64,000 nt of DNA from Streptomyces viridiviolaceus (lineage in GTDB: Bacteria > Actinomycetota > Actinomycetes > Streptomycetales > Streptomycetaceae): positions 62,001 through 126,000 of the forward strand of contig NZ_BMWA01000003.1 of the NCBI RefSeq assembly GCF_014650995.1, written 5' to 3'. Below the pieces are notes generated by a model. The model made no database searches. It saw only the letters and a program-made list of their open reading frames with translations, and was not told the DNA's origin. Below are positions 8,779 through 17,922 of this stretch, one piece after another. Position 1 is the first letter of the stretch. The number at the start of each line of letters is the position of its first letter. The translations under genes were made by a program, and so were the position numbers.

Positions 8779-9175
8779 GGGGATGATCGGTTTCGACAGC
8801 GGATGTCGAAGCAGGGGAAGCGTGTCGAGGAAGCGGCCATGATCTCGTAAACCACAGGCCGAAAAAAATAATCGCCAACACCAAGCGCGATTCCTCCCAG
8901 CAGGCCTTCGCCCTCGCTGCCTGATCTCAGGTAGCAGAGCGAGCCTCCTACTAAGGGAGTGTCAGCCCGGGGCTGTTCCCGACCCGGATCCTGGCATCAG
9001 CTAGGGGACTAAACCTTGATCCCGGTCACGGGGTGAAGAGGGAAACCAAACAGTGACTGAGCCCGTCGGAGACTTGTCCGCGTGATCTCCGGGGCCGAGA
9101 AAAGCGAAGCGGACTGCACACGGAGAAGCCCTGGTTCCACACCGTTGGACGCGGGTTCGATTCCCGCCATCTCCA
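8779..9175 (+). ncRNA. ssrA: tmRNA (transfer-messenger RNA)
   Basis: Rescues stalled ribosomes. The 5' end GGGGATGATCGGTTTCGACA pairs through 8779-8785 with CATCTCC at 9168-9174, and A9175 is the discriminator. CCA is not encoded and must be added. The T-arm (GGGTTCGATTCCC) is at 9153-9165. The resume codon is GCC at 8874 and the tag reads ANTKRDSSQQAFALAA, with stop TGA at 8922-8924. A TACGAT box at 8715-8720 may be the -10, giving a ~50-base 5' leader with a small GCACC/GGTGC hairpin to be removed by RNase P. Confidence 0.96.
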
Positions 9176-9190
9176 CAATTCCCATGTGGG

Positions 9191-9226
9191 CGAAGGCCCC
9201 GTCGCTCCAGCGCGACGGGGCCTTCG
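9191..9226. terminator. Terminator between ssrA and the convergent MFS gene
   Basis: A perfect 15-bp stem (9191-9205 with 9212-9226) with a 6-base loop lies 15 bases after the tmRNA end and abuts the stop codon of the minus-strand MFS gene. It probably serves both directions. Confidence 0.85.
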
Positions 9227-10531
9227 TCATGCCCTGTCCTGCCCTGCCCGGTCGCCGGTGAGGGGCAGCAGGGCGAGCAGCAGCGCCGCCGCCGCGGCCG
9301 TGACCGGCACTCCGTAACCGGCCGTGGCCGACACATGCTCCACCGTCCAGCCCCCGGCCGCGCTGCCGCAGGCGATGCCGCCGAGCAGGCCCGTCACCGC
9401 GAGGGTCATGCCCTCGTTCAGGCGCCCCGCGGGGGTGCGCCGCTGGACCAGCGTCATGGTGGTGACCATGGTCGGGGCGGTCGCCATCCCGGCGACCAGC
9501 AGCGTGACCGCCAGGAGCGGCAGCGAGCCGGTGAGCGAGGCCGCCAGCAGCGGCAGCGTCAGCAGGGCCGTCATCGCGGCTACGCACCACGGCAGGCGGT
9601 CCTCGGCGGATCCGGCGGGCTTCAGCGCGCCGTACAGCAGCCCCGCCGCGCACGAACCGGCCGCCTGCAGGGCGAGCACCACACCGGCTGCCGTGCGGTG
9701 GCCCTGTGCGTCCGCGAATGCGATGGTGACCACTTCCATGGCCCCGAACACCCCGCCCATCGCCAGGCACACGGCCAGCAGCGGCGGGATGCCGGGGGCA
9801 CGGAAGGGGGCCTTCGCGGGCGGGCGCGGCTGCGCGGGCGGCTCGGTGGAACGCTGGGCGGTGAACAGCAGCATGCCGGTCACCAGCAGCACCACGCCGA
9901 CGAGTGTGCCCGCCTCCGGGAAGAACGTCGCGCTCAGGAAGGCCGCCAGCACCGGCCCGAGCATGAAGCACAGTTCGTCCGCGGCCTGCTCGAACGAGTT
10001 CGCCGTGTGCAGCGCGTCGGCGTCGCCCTTCAGCAGGTGGGCCCAGCGGGCGCGGGCCATCCCGCCGGTGTTGGGCGTGGTGGCGGTGGCGGCGTACGCG
10101 GCGAACAGGGTCCAGTCGGGGGCGCCGTGGCGCACGCACAGCAGCAGGGCGAGCGAGCCGAGGGCGGCGACCAGCGCGGCGGGCAGGGCCACCCTGGCCT
10201 GGCCGTGGCGGTCGACGAGCCGCGCGGTCCACGGGGCGACCAGCGCGGTCGCCGCCAGGCCCGTCGCGGTGACGGCGCCGGCGAGGGCGTAGGAGTCGCG
10301 TGTGCCGGCGATCATCACGACGGCGCTCACGCTGAACATGCCCATGGGCAGACGGGCGGTGAGATTGCCGATCGTGAACGCACGGGCGCCCGGGACGGAG
10401 AGAAGGCGGCGGTACGGGCCGGGTGGCCGGCGCCGGGTGCGCGGGCGGAAGTCGGCCATGACGAGCGAGTCGGCGGTGACGGTGGGCAACGGGGCCTGCC
10501 CGGGCGGGCGGCGCGGGGTCGTCGGCGGCAT
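9227..10531 (-). CDS. MFS transporter (drug-efflux-like)
   Basis: A 434-aa major facilitator with about 12 membrane helices. The N-half begins at LLSVPGARAFTIGNLTARLPMGMFS; the loop RLVDRHGQARVALPAALVAALG matches MFS motif A. It resembles putative efflux carriers; the substrate is unknown. The ATG at 10531 is the first start, with MADFRPRT (residue 25) as an alternative. A TTGACA on the minus strand lies about 23 bases upstream of the start. It is transcribed divergently from the LysR gene across 83 bp, a classic regulator-target pair. Confidence 0.8.
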   Translation of the reverse strand: MPPTTPRRPPGQAPLPTVTADSLVMADFRPRTRRRPPGPYRRLLSVPGARAFTIGNLTARLPMGMFSVSAVVMIAGTRDSYALAGAVTATGLAATALVAPWTARLVDRHGQARVALPAALVAALGSLALLLCVRHGAPDWTLFAAYAATATTPNTGGMARARWAHLLKGDADALHTANSFEQAADELCFMLGPVLAAFLSATFFPEAGTLVGVVLLVTGMLLFTAQRSTEPPAQPRPPAKAPFRAPGIPPLLAVCLAMGGVFGAMEVVTIAFADAQGHRTAAGVVLALQAAGSCAAGLLYGALKPAGSAEDRLPWCVAAMTALLTLPLLAASLTGSLPLLAVTLLVAGMATAPTMVTTMTLVQRRTPAGRLNEGMTLAVTGLLGGIACGSAAGGWTVEHVSATAGYGVPVTAAAAALLLALLPLTGDRAGQDRA

Positions 10532-10602
10532 GCGTCCACCGTCGCCCGCGGTCTGTCAAGGGGTCCAACACCTTCTCCGCACCCATTCACGCACCCCTGT
10601 TG

Positions 10603-10608
10603 TAAATT
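10603..10608 (+). promoter_or_regulatory. Candidate -10 box for a leaderless LysR mRNA
   Basis: TAAATT ends 6 bases before the ATG of the LysR gene, and the short stretch TCCCCGG offers no ribosome site. The 83-bp divergent region should also contain the LysR operator. Confidence 0.45.
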
Positions 10609-10614
10609 CCCCGG

Positions 10615-11583
10615 ATGCCCGCACCGAGCCACCTCGACCCACGCCTCCTGCGCGCCTTCGTCACCGTCGCCGAGGAGCTGCACTTCACGCGCGCCGCGGC
10701 CCGCCTGTACGTCGCCCAGCAGGCGCTCAGCCGGGACGTGCGGCGCCTGGAACGGGAGCTGGGTGCCGAGCTGTTCGTCCGCACCACCCGGCAGGTCACG
10801 CCGACGGCCGACGCCGAGCGGCTGCTGCCGTACGCGCGCCGGGTGCTGCAGGCGCAGGACGACCTGCTCGCCGCCTTCGGACAGTCCCGTCCGCTGCTGG
10901 TGGACCTCAACTCCTCGGGACTGGCCACCGGGCGCCGGGTCCTGGAACTGGCCCGCCGGCTGGCCCCCGACCAGGAACTGATGGCCCGCTACGAGAGCGG
11001 CCTGACGGGAGCCGCCGCCGAACTGCTCGCGGGCCGCCTCGACGCCTCGTTCGGCCGGTTCGCGGGCCTGGCCCCGGCGCTGCGGGCAGGGCTCGGCCAC
11101 CAGCCGGTCCGCTACGAACGCATGGCCGTCGTCCTGCCCGAGGACCACCCGCTGGCCGGCCTGGCGGAAGTGCCGCTCGCCGCGCTGGCGGGCGAGACCG
11201 TGTACGCCGGGGCCGGCAATCCGCGGACACCGGAGTGGACCGACCTCGCGCATCGCCTGTTCGAGGGACGGGGCATCGAAGTGGCGCCACCCGCTCCGCT
11301 GGCCGTGGGGCACGAGGAGTTCCGGCGGATCATGGACAAGACCCGCAACCCGATCCTCGCAGTGGTGGACTTTCCGGCCATGCCGTCGACCGTGTTGCGC
11401 CCGCTGGTCGATCCCGTCCCGCTGTCGCCCGTGTCACTGGTCTGGCGAAAGGGGCTGGTGCACCCCGCATTTGACGCACTTCGCCGGGCCGCGGCCCGAC
11501 TCGCGGTCGAGGAAGGGTGGCTGGTGAGACCCGCCGACGGATGGATTCCGGCCACTGACGCCGCTGTGATGTCGGTCCGTTAA
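10615..11583 (+). CDS. LysR-family transcriptional regulator
   Basis: A 322-aa LTTR. The winged helix-turn-helix is at about 5-62 (LDPRLLRAFVTVAEELHFTRAAARLYVAQQALSRDVRRLE), followed by the linker helix and a two-lobe effector domain of periplasmic-binding-protein type. The divergent MFS gene is the probable target, and the regulator likely represses itself. The effector cannot be predicted. The ATG is taken because the HTH starts at once and a -10-like box lies just upstream. Confidence 0.9.
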   Translation: MPAPSHLDPRLLRAFVTVAEELHFTRAAARLYVAQQALSRDVRRLERELGAELFVRTTRQVTPTADAERLLPYARRVLQAQDDLLAAFGQSRPLLVDLNSSGLATGRRVLELARRLAPDQELMARYESGLTGAAAELLAGRLDASFGRFAGLAPALRAGLGHQPVRYERMAVVLPEDHPLAGLAEVPLAALAGETVYAGAGNPRTPEWTDLAHRLFEGRGIEVAPPAPLAVGHEEFRRIMDKTRNPILAVVDFPAMPSTVLRPLVDPVPLSPVSLVWRKGLVHPAFDALRRAAARLAVEEGWLVRPADGWIPATDAAVMSVR

Positions 11584-11738
11584 CCGACACCCGGGAACCA
11601 CACATCCTCCGCGTGCGCTACATTCTTGGCCTGAGCACGGTGTGGTACAGGGGGCGCTCGAACCTGGTGGGGGCCGGTTCGGCCGACGGGTGCTCGGAGT
11701 CGTATGCGCACCCGGAACTGTCCCGTGGGGGGAAGTGC

Positions 11739-13199
11739 GTGCGCGTGGATAAATGGCAGAAAGACGCCCAACCGGAGTGGCCCGTGAGCGGATCCGGGAC
11801 TCGTGGTCTCCCCGAGCCGAACCAGGACGAGGACGCCACGCAGGCGATTCCGGGGCCCAGGGCGTTCCCCGGGCCGACCGGGCCCCCTGCGGCCGGCCCG
11901 TCCGCGCAGCCCGGTGCGTTCCCGGGGCGCGGCACGTTCCCCGGCCCCCGGGCGTTTCCGGACACTCGCGCAGCGGACGTCCGCCGGCCTGCCGCGGATG
12001 CCGCGCAGACGGAGATGCTGCGGAACGGCCCGCGGCCTGCCGCGGATGCCGCGCAGACGGAGATGCTGCGGAACGGTCCCTGGCCTTCCCCGGATGTCGC
12101 GCAGACGGAGATCCTGCGGAACGGTCGCCGGCCTTCACCTGACGCCGCCGAGACCCAGGTCCTGCCCGCCCGCGGGCGCCCCGACGCCGGTGCGCCCGAC
12201 GTCCTCGGCGCGCGAATACGCCGGCAGCGCATAGCGCAGGACCAGGACCGGACGGGCCGGGGCCGTACGGACCGCGCCGGAGCGGACCCGGTCCCCGACC
12301 CGACGGACGTGCTCCCCTCGGCGGCCCGGACCCGCGCCTTCCCGACGCCCGGCCCCGCCACCACCGTCCTGAGCGACCCCTGGCAGGAGGCCCAGGACGC
12401 GCCGGACGCCCCGCACGCGCGGGGCACCGGCGGGTCCGACCACACCCACGACCCGCACGAGGTCACCGTCCAGCTCGACGCCGTCCAGCTCGGCGACGGG
12501 ATGCTGCGGCAGGCCAAGAGCGGCCCGGGCAACGGCCCGGAGGGCTCCGACGGGCCGGTCTTCGTCGACGCGTCGGGCCGCCGCAGCCGCCGCTTCCGCC
12601 GTCTCGGCATCGCCGTCGGCATCGTCTGCGCCATCTACGCCGTCGTCATGGTCTCCACGCTCCTGTCCGGCAACTCCAACGCACCCTGGCTCCCCGTACC
12701 GGGCCAACAGGAGGGCAAGCCGGCCGGCCAGGTCGACACCACGCCGCTGCCCACACAGTCGGCACAGCCCTCCACCAGCGGCAGCGCCGCCCCGCGGACG
12801 TCCCCCTCGGCCGACGGCGGCGTGACCTCGGCGCCCGGCGTCGACGCCCCCGCACCCGGCGCCTCCGACGCCGCCGGGCAGCCGGGCACCGGCACCGGCC
12901 CGGCGCCGTCCGCGTCCCAGACCGCACCCGAGCCGGGAGGCGGCGCGACCGACCCCGACCCGACGCAGTCGGCGCCCACGTCGCCGGACCCCGGCACCGT
13001 CGCCCCGAGCACCCCGTCGGGCGGGGGCGAGCCCTCGACCGATCCGACCGGCACCACCGACCCGGGCGGCGGTGACACCGGCGAGCCCGGTGGCACGGCC
13101 GTCAACGGCGCCGGCGCGCAGTCCCCCGTGGCCGCGGGACCGCTCACCGACCCGGCCGCGCCCACCTCCCCTTCCCTGTCCCCGGAGTACACCCTCTGA
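11739..13199 (+). CDS. matA: MatA-like single-pass membrane protein of the surface-polysaccharide operon
   Basis: A 486-aa protein with a low-complexity N-terminal cytosolic part (about 1-285), one membrane helix (LGIAVGIVCAIYAVVMVSTLL, about 290-310) and an outer tail of ~175 residues rich in Pro, Ser, Thr and Gly. The cytosolic part has a tandem 16-residue repeat (AAQTEMLRNG core) plus ETQVLP, PTDVLP and ATQAIP. The GTG at 11739 follows GGGGGGA by about 6 bases; the frame opens upstream at 11613 but without a ribosome site. Its stop overlaps the matB start (TGATG). Position and partner match matA of S. coelicolor, needed with matB for hyphal aggregation (from memory). No enzymatic domain is visible. 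Confidence 0.75.
   Translation: MRVDKWQKDAQPEWPVSGSGTRGLPEPNQDEDATQAIPGPRAFPGPTGPPAAGPSAQPGAFPGRGTFPGPRAFPDTRAADVRRPAADAAQTEMLRNGPRPAADAAQTEMLRNGPWPSPDVAQTEILRNGRRPSPDAAETQVLPARGRPDAGAPDVLGARIRRQRIAQDQDRTGRGRTDRAGADPVPDPTDVLPSAARTRAFPTPGPATTVLSDPWQEAQDAPDAPHARGTGGSDHTHDPHEVTVQLDAVQLGDGMLRQAKSGPGNGPEGSDGPVFVDASGRRSRRFRRLGIAVGIVCAIYAVVMVSTLLSGNSNAPWLPVPGQQEGKPAGQVDTTPLPTQSAQPSTSGSAAPRTSPSADGGVTSAPGVDAPAPGASDAAGQPGTGTGPAPSASQTAPEPGGGATDPDPTQSAPTSPDPGTVAPSTPSGGGEPSTDPTGTTDPGGGDTGEPGGTAVNGAGAQSPVAAGPLTDPAAPTSPSLSPEYTL
11988..12179 (+). repeat. 48-bp tandem repeat in matA (about four units)
   Basis: Units of 48 bp begin at 11988, 12036, 12084 and 12132. The first two are nearly identical at the DNA level, the third is diverged and the fourth is degenerate. 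Each encodes 16 residues centred on (Q/E)T(E/Q)(M/I/V)L. Confidence 0.85.
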
Positions 13200-15394
13200 T
13201 GGCATCCCGCACCCGCCGTCACGGGGCCGCGAACGGAGCCCGTGACGGCTCCCGGCGGCGCCGCCTGCCTCTGCGCCTGCTGCTGCCGGTGCTCGTCCTC
13301 GTCGCCCTGATGGCGATGCTCATGCTGCGCGGGTACGTGCACAGCGAGATCCTCGCCGACCACCGCGTCCAGCCGCCCGCCGCCACCGACCGGGTGCCGC
13401 AGAAGATCCTGGAGGGCGGCCCGGTCATCGACACGCGCGGCGGCCGCACCGAGGGCCTGAGCGTGCCCGACCACCGCCTCGTCCTGACCTTCGACGACGG
13501 CCCGGACCCGACCTGGACCCCGAGGGTGCTGGACGTGCTGAAGAAGCACGACGCCCACGCGGTCTTCTTCGTCACCGGCACCATGGCCTCCCGCTACCCG
13601 GACCTCGTCAAGCGCATGGTCGACGAGGGCCACGAGGTCGGTCTGCACACCTTCAACCACCCCGACCTCTCCTTCCAGTCCAAGAAGCGCATCGACTGGG
13701 AGCTGTCGCAGAACCAGCTGGCGATCACCGGCGCGGCCGGCATCCGCACCTCGCTGTTCCGCCCGCCGTACTCCTCCTTCTCCGACGCCATGGACAACAA
13801 GTCCTGGCCGGTCACCGAGTACATCGGCAGCCGCGGCTACATCACCGTCGTCAACAACACCGACAGCGAGGACTGGAAGAAGCCCGGCGTCGACGAGATC
13901 ATCCGCCGCGCCACGCCCGAGGGCGGCAAGGGCGCCATCGTCCTGATGCACGACTCCGGCGGCGACCGCCACCAGACCGTGCAGGCGCTGGACAGGTTCC
14001 TGCCCGACCTGAAGCAGAAGGGCTACGAGTTCGACAACCTCACCGAGGCCCTGGACGCGCCCAGCGCGCACAGCGAGGTGACCGGCGCCGAACTGTGGAA
14101 GGGCAAGGCGTGGATCTTCCTGGTCCAGGCCAGCGAGAAGATCACCGACGGCCTGGTGGTGGGTCTCGCGGTCATCGGCACCCTGGTCATCGGCCGCTTC
14201 GTCCTGATGCTGCTGCTCTCGGGGATCCACGCCCGCCGGGTCCGCCGCAAGGGCTTCCGCTGGGGCCCGCCGGTCACCGAACCGGTGACGGTGCTGGTCC
14301 CGGCGTACAACGAGGCCAAGTGCATCGAGAACACCGTCCGTTCCCTGATGGCCAGCGACCACCCGGTCGAGGTCATCGTGATCGACGACGGCTCCAGCGA
14401 CGGCACCGCCCGGATCGTCGAGGCCATGGGCCTGCCCAACGTGAGGGTGATCCGCCAGCTCAACGCGGGCAAGCCGGCGGCGCTCAACCGGGGCCTCGCG
14501 AACGCCCGCCACGACATCGTCGTCATGATGGACGGCGACACCGTCTTCGAACCCTCCACCGTCCGCGAACTCGTCCAGCCCTTCGGCGACCCGAAGGTCG
14601 GCGCCGTGGCGGGCAACGCGAAGGTCGGCAACAAGGACAGCCTCATCGGCGCCTGGCAGCACATCGAGTACGTGATGGGCTTCAACCTGGACCGCCGCAT
14701 GTACGACGTCCTGCGCTGCATGCCGACCATCCCGGGCGCGGTGGGCGCCTTCCGCCGCTCCGCCCTCGCACCCATCGGCGGCATGAGCGACGACACCCTC
14801 GCCGAGGACACCGACGTCACCATGGCGCTGCACCGCGCCGGCTGGCGCGTGGTCTACGCCGAGAACGCCCGCGCCTGGACCGAGGCCCCCGAGTCCGTCC
14901 AGCAGCTGTGGTCCCAGCGCTACCGCTGGTCCTACGGCACCATGCAGGCCATCTGGAAGCACCGCCGCGCCGTCATCGAACGCGGCCCCTCCGGCCGCTT
15001 CGGCCGCGTCGGCCTGCCCTTCGTCTCCCTGTTCATGGTCGTGGCCCCGCTGCTGGCCCCGCTGATCGACGTCTTCCTGCTCTACGGCATCGTGTTCGGG
15101 CCGACGGAGAAGACGATCGTGGCGTGGCTGGGCGTCCTGGCGATCCAGGCGTTCTGCGCGGCGTACGCCTTCCGCCTCGACCGCGAACGCATGACCCACC
15201 TGATCTCGCTGCCCCTGCAGCAGATCCTCTACCGCCAGCTCATGTACGTCGTGCTGCTCCAGTCCTGGATCACCGCGCTCACCGGCGGCCGCCTGCGCTG
15301 GCAGAAACTGCGGCGCACCGGTGTCGTCGAGGCGCCGGGCGGCGGCTCGGTGCCGAGCCAGCGGAGCAGCGATGATCGGAGGCCCGTGGCATGA
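13199..15394 (+). CDS. matB: Bifunctional polysaccharide deacetylase / family 2 glycosyltransferase (MatB)
   Basis: A 731-aa fusion. After an N-terminal helix (LLLPVLVLVALMAMLML) comes an extracytoplasmic NodB deacetylase domain (about 75-295) with metal/catalytic motifs TFDDGPD (about 97) and HTFNH (about 150). A second membrane segment (about 310-345) leads to a cytosolic GT2 domain (about 360-600) with PAYNE, MDGDT (DXD type, about 444), EDTD and QRYRW. Three more helices follow. The plan joins the roles of IcaA/PgaC (synthase) and IcaB/PgaB (deacetylase) for poly-beta-1,6-GlcNAc. MatAB of Streptomyces makes such a polymer for hyphal aggregation (established knowledge). It overlaps the neighbours on both sides. 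Confidence 0.92.
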   Translation: MASRTRRHGAANGARDGSRRRRLPLRLLLPVLVLVALMAMLMLRGYVHSEILADHRVQPPAATDRVPQKILEGGPVIDTRGGRTEGLSVPDHRLVLTFDDGPDPTWTPRVLDVLKKHDAHAVFFVTGTMASRYPDLVKRMVDEGHEVGLHTFNHPDLSFQSKKRIDWELSQNQLAITGAAGIRTSLFRPPYSSFSDAMDNKSWPVTEYIGSRGYITVVNNTDSEDWKKPGVDEIIRRATPEGGKGAIVLMHDSGGDRHQTVQALDRFLPDLKQKGYEFDNLTEALDAPSAHSEVTGAELWKGKAWIFLVQASEKITDGLVVGLAVIGTLVIGRFVLMLLLSGIHARRVRRKGFRWGPPVTEPVTVLVPAYNEAKCIENTVRSLMASDHPVEVIVIDDGSSDGTARIVEAMGLPNVRVIRQLNAGKPAALNRGLANARHDIVVMMDGDTVFEPSTVRELVQPFGDPKVGAVAGNAKVGNKDSLIGAWQHIEYVMGFNLDRRMYDVLRCMPTIPGAVGAFRRSALAPIGGMSDDTLAEDTDVTMALHRAGWRVVYAENARAWTEAPESVQQLWSQRYRWSYGTMQAIWKHRRAVIERGPSGRFGRVGLPFVSLFMVVAPLLAPLIDVFLLYGIVFGPTEKTIVAWLGVLAIQAFCAAYAFRLDRERMTHLISLPLQQILYRQLMYVVLLQSWITALTGGRLRWQKLRRTGVVEAPGGGSVPSQRSSDDRRPVA

Positions 15395-16734
15395 CCCACG
15401 GATACCCGACCGGAACGGGGGCCGGCCCGGAGCCGGCTCCCAGCCCCTACGGAATCACCCCGCAGCAGCCGAACGGCATCCCCGGGATGCCCTACGGCGT
15501 CCCGCAGCAGCGCACGGCGGAGCCCGCGCCCGCGGCCGAGCCCGTCACCGCCCCCGCCCCCGCCCCCGGGAAGCCGGGCCGCGACCGGTACCTCGACCTG
15601 CTGCGCTCGCTGGCCCTGGTCCGCGTGGTCGTCTACCACCTCTTCGGCTGGGCCTGGCTGACGGTGCTGTTCCCGTCCATGGGCGTGATGTTCGCGCTGG
15701 CGGGCTCACTGATGGCGCGGTCCCTGAACCGTTCGGCGATGAGCGTGATCCGCGGCCGGGTCCGCAGGCTGCTGCCGCCCCTGTGGGCGTTCAGCGCGGT
15801 CGTGCTGGCGCTGATGTTCGCGAACGGCTGGAACCCGCTGAAGGACCCGAACCTGGACGGCACCTGGGGCCTGGCCTCGCTGTTCAACTACATCGTCCCG
15901 ATCGGCGCCCCGCCCTTCCCCTGGCACATCGGCTCCAAGTCGGGACTGCTGGAGGACACCTGGGCGGTGCAGGCGGCGGGTGTGCTGTGGTACCTGCGCG
16001 CCTACCTGTGGTTCGTCGTCGCCTCCCCGCTGCTGCTGTGGGCGTTCCGCCGGGCACCCTGGCCGACGCTCCTCGCTCCGCTGGGCCTGACGGCGATCGT
16101 CGGCACGGGCCTGGTGACCATCCCCGGCGAGACGGGCAACGCCGTCACCGACTTCGCGGTCTACGGCAGCTGCTGGGTCCTGGGCTTCGCCCACAACGAC
16201 GGCATGCTGAAGAAGATCCCCCGGTACGTCGCCGTCTCCGGCGCGTCGCTGGTGATGGCCTTCGGCCTGTGGTGGGCCTCGAACCATCTGGGCCCCGACG
16301 GCTGGGACCTGAACGACATTCCGCTGGCCCAGGCCACCTGGTCGTTCGGCTTCGTCGTCATCCTCCTCCAGTACTCGCCGTCGTGGCAGGAACTCCCCGG
16401 CCGCCTGGCCAAGTGGGACAGGCTGGTGACCCTGTCCAACAACCGGGCGGTCACCATCTACCTGTGGCACAACCTGCTGATCATGGCGACGGTCCCGATC
16501 ATCGACCTGGCCTACAAGCTTCCGTTCATGCAGAGCGAGCGCGCGGTCGGTGCCCTCGACAGCGCGTACACGATCTGGATGTTCGCCCTGGTCTGGCCGC
16601 TGATCGGCCTGATGGTGATGGCCGTCGGCTGGGTCGAGGACCTGGCCGCGAAGCGCAAGCCCAGACTGTGGCCGAACGGCGTGAAACGCTCCGCCGGCAC
16701 GCAGCCCAGGTCCCGGGCGGCCCACCGGGGCTGA
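15391..16734 (+). CDS. Acyltransferase 3 family membrane protein, third gene of the mat operon
   Basis: A 447-aa integral membrane O-acyltransferase. A Pro-rich cytosolic N-terminus (~60 aa) precedes about ten helices with the family start RDRYLDLLRSLALVRVVVYHLFGWAW, where the histidine corresponds to the catalytic one. Its ATG overlaps the matB stop (ATGA), so the two are translationally coupled. IcaC, which acylates poly-GlcNAc in staphylococci, belongs to the same superfamily, so this protein is a good candidate for O-acylating the MatB polymer; this is inference. The Arg-rich C-terminus is cytosolic. Confidence 0.85.
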   Translation: MTHGYPTGTGAGPEPAPSPYGITPQQPNGIPGMPYGVPQQRTAEPAPAAEPVTAPAPAPGKPGRDRYLDLLRSLALVRVVVYHLFGWAWLTVLFPSMGVMFALAGSLMARSLNRSAMSVIRGRVRRLLPPLWAFSAVVLALMFANGWNPLKDPNLDGTWGLASLFNYIVPIGAPPFPWHIGSKSGLLEDTWAVQAAGVLWYLRAYLWFVVASPLLLWAFRRAPWPTLLAPLGLTAIVGTGLVTIPGETGNAVTDFAVYGSCWVLGFAHNDGMLKKIPRYVAVSGASLVMAFGLWWASNHLGPDGWDLNDIPLAQATWSFGFVVILLQYSPSWQELPGRLAKWDRLVTLSNNRAVTIYLWHNLLIMATVPIIDLAYKLPFMQSERAVGALDSAYTIWMFALVWPLIGLMVMAVGWVEDLAAKRKPRLWPNGVKRSAGTQPRSRAAHRG

Positions 16735-16848
16735 CAGGTCAAGTGGCGGTCGAGCGGGACCGGGTGCGATGCCCGCTCGGCCGTACGCCCGTGCGAGACT
16801 GCCCCGGTTGCGCAGGTGAACAGGGCGGCCCGTGGGGAGCAGGTGCGG

Positions 16849-17760
16849 ATGAGCAAGCGGCAGATGCAGAAGATGCTGCGGCTGATGGCGAGCGGTGAGC
16901 CGGTCGAGCTGACCAGTCCGATGGCGTCCGTGAAGAAGCTGGCCCGACTCGCCTTCGTGGCCCAGCAGTTCGGGTACGAGTACGCCGACGTCCGGCAGGG
17001 CGGCGGGACCAACGGCTCGCTCACGATGCTGATCGTGCCCGACACCGGCCCGCAGGCACGCGCCCGGGCCGCGCAGAACTGGGCGCAGTACCCGAACGCC
17101 GCCGACGGTGTCTCGCTGCCGCCGCTCGTGCCGGACGCCTTCGAACTCCTCAAGGCCCGGATCAACTTCGACCTCACCGGCAAGCACGCCGAGAAGCGGA
17201 TGGGGTACGCGGCGCTCGGCGTCACCGTCGGGTGCGTGATCCTCGCCTACCGCGCGGGCGGCCGGTCCGAGGATTTCGTCATGGCGGCGATCGTCTGGCT
17301 GGTGGTCATGGCGCTCCTCGGCGTGGGATTCCTCGTCACGCGCAAGCGCAACGCCAAGTTCGCCGCCCGGCTGCAGGCCGCCGGGTACACGCCCGTGGCG
17401 GACGAGACGGGACGGGTGCGGTACCTGGCGCCCGGGGCGCAGCTGCCCGGGCACGGGAATCCGTTCGGGGGCGGGGGTGCCGTGGCCGGACCGCCGTACG
17501 GCCATCCGGCGCCGGGCGTGCCCGGGGGACCCGGTGTCCCCGCCGGTTACGGACAGCCCGCCCCCGGCCCGTACGCCCAGCAGCCGTATCCGCCGCAGCA
17601 ACCGGTCCAGCCCCAGCAGCCGTACCCGCCGCAGGCCCCCGGCCCCTACGCCCAGCAGCCGTACACCCAGCCGCAGCCCCAGTCGCCGTACCCGCCGCAG
17701 GCGCCCGGCCCCTACGCCCAGCAGAACCCGCACTGGCACCCCCAGCCCCCGCAGGGCTGA
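16849..17760 (+). CDS. Two-TM membrane protein with Pro/Gln/Tyr-rich C-terminal repeats
   Basis: Not recognised. The ~303-aa protein has a soluble N-terminal part of ~130 residues (MSKRQMQKMLRLMASGEPVELTSP), two membrane helices (YAALGVTVGCVILAYRAG; FVMAAIVWLVVMALLGVGFLV) and a cytosolic tail with repeats of PGPYAQQPYPPQ. The ATG at 16849 is chosen because GGGGAG sits 9-14 bases upstream; a GTG at 16816 would add 11 residues without a ribosome site. Such tails occur on many actinobacterial membrane proteins of unknown role. It stands alone, between the mat operon and a terminator. Confidence 0.7.
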   Translation: MSKRQMQKMLRLMASGEPVELTSPMASVKKLARLAFVAQQFGYEYADVRQGGGTNGSLTMLIVPDTGPQARARAAQNWAQYPNAADGVSLPPLVPDAFELLKARINFDLTGKHAEKRMGYAALGVTVGCVILAYRAGGRSEDFVMAAIVWLVVMALLGVGFLVTRKRNAKFAARLQAAGYTPVADETGRVRYLAPGAQLPGHGNPFGGGGAVAGPPYGHPAPGVPGGPGVPAGYGQPAPGPYAQQPYPPQQPVQPQQPYPPQAPGPYAQQPYTQPQPQSPYPPQAPGPYAQQNPHWHPQPPQG

Positions 17761-17780
17761 CCCCGGCGGCCGGCGGCGAC

Positions 17781-17810
17781 CTCTCACCCCGCCCCCGCGC
17801 GGGGTGAGAG
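17781..17810 (+). terminator. Rho-independent terminator
   Basis: A 12-bp perfect stem (17781-17792 with 17799-17810) with a 6-base loop lies 20 bases after the two-TM protein gene. The rest of the gap to 17922 is the narK leader. Confidence 0.8.
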
Positions 17811-17922
17811 CAACGTTCCCTTCCGGTCATCCACAACCCAACAGACCGGAAACGCGCCCTTCCTACCTTCGGTGCTCGACCACTCACAGCAACAGCCGAG
17901 CCCGGAGCACCGTGGAGGCGTC

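Noticed and set aside
12635..15199. An 854-codon open frame on the minus strand across matA/matB
   Set aside because: It is the shadow of matB in GC-rich DNA: its product is Gly/Ala/Asp/Val-rich without domains, while the plus strand shows clear NodB and GT2 motifs.
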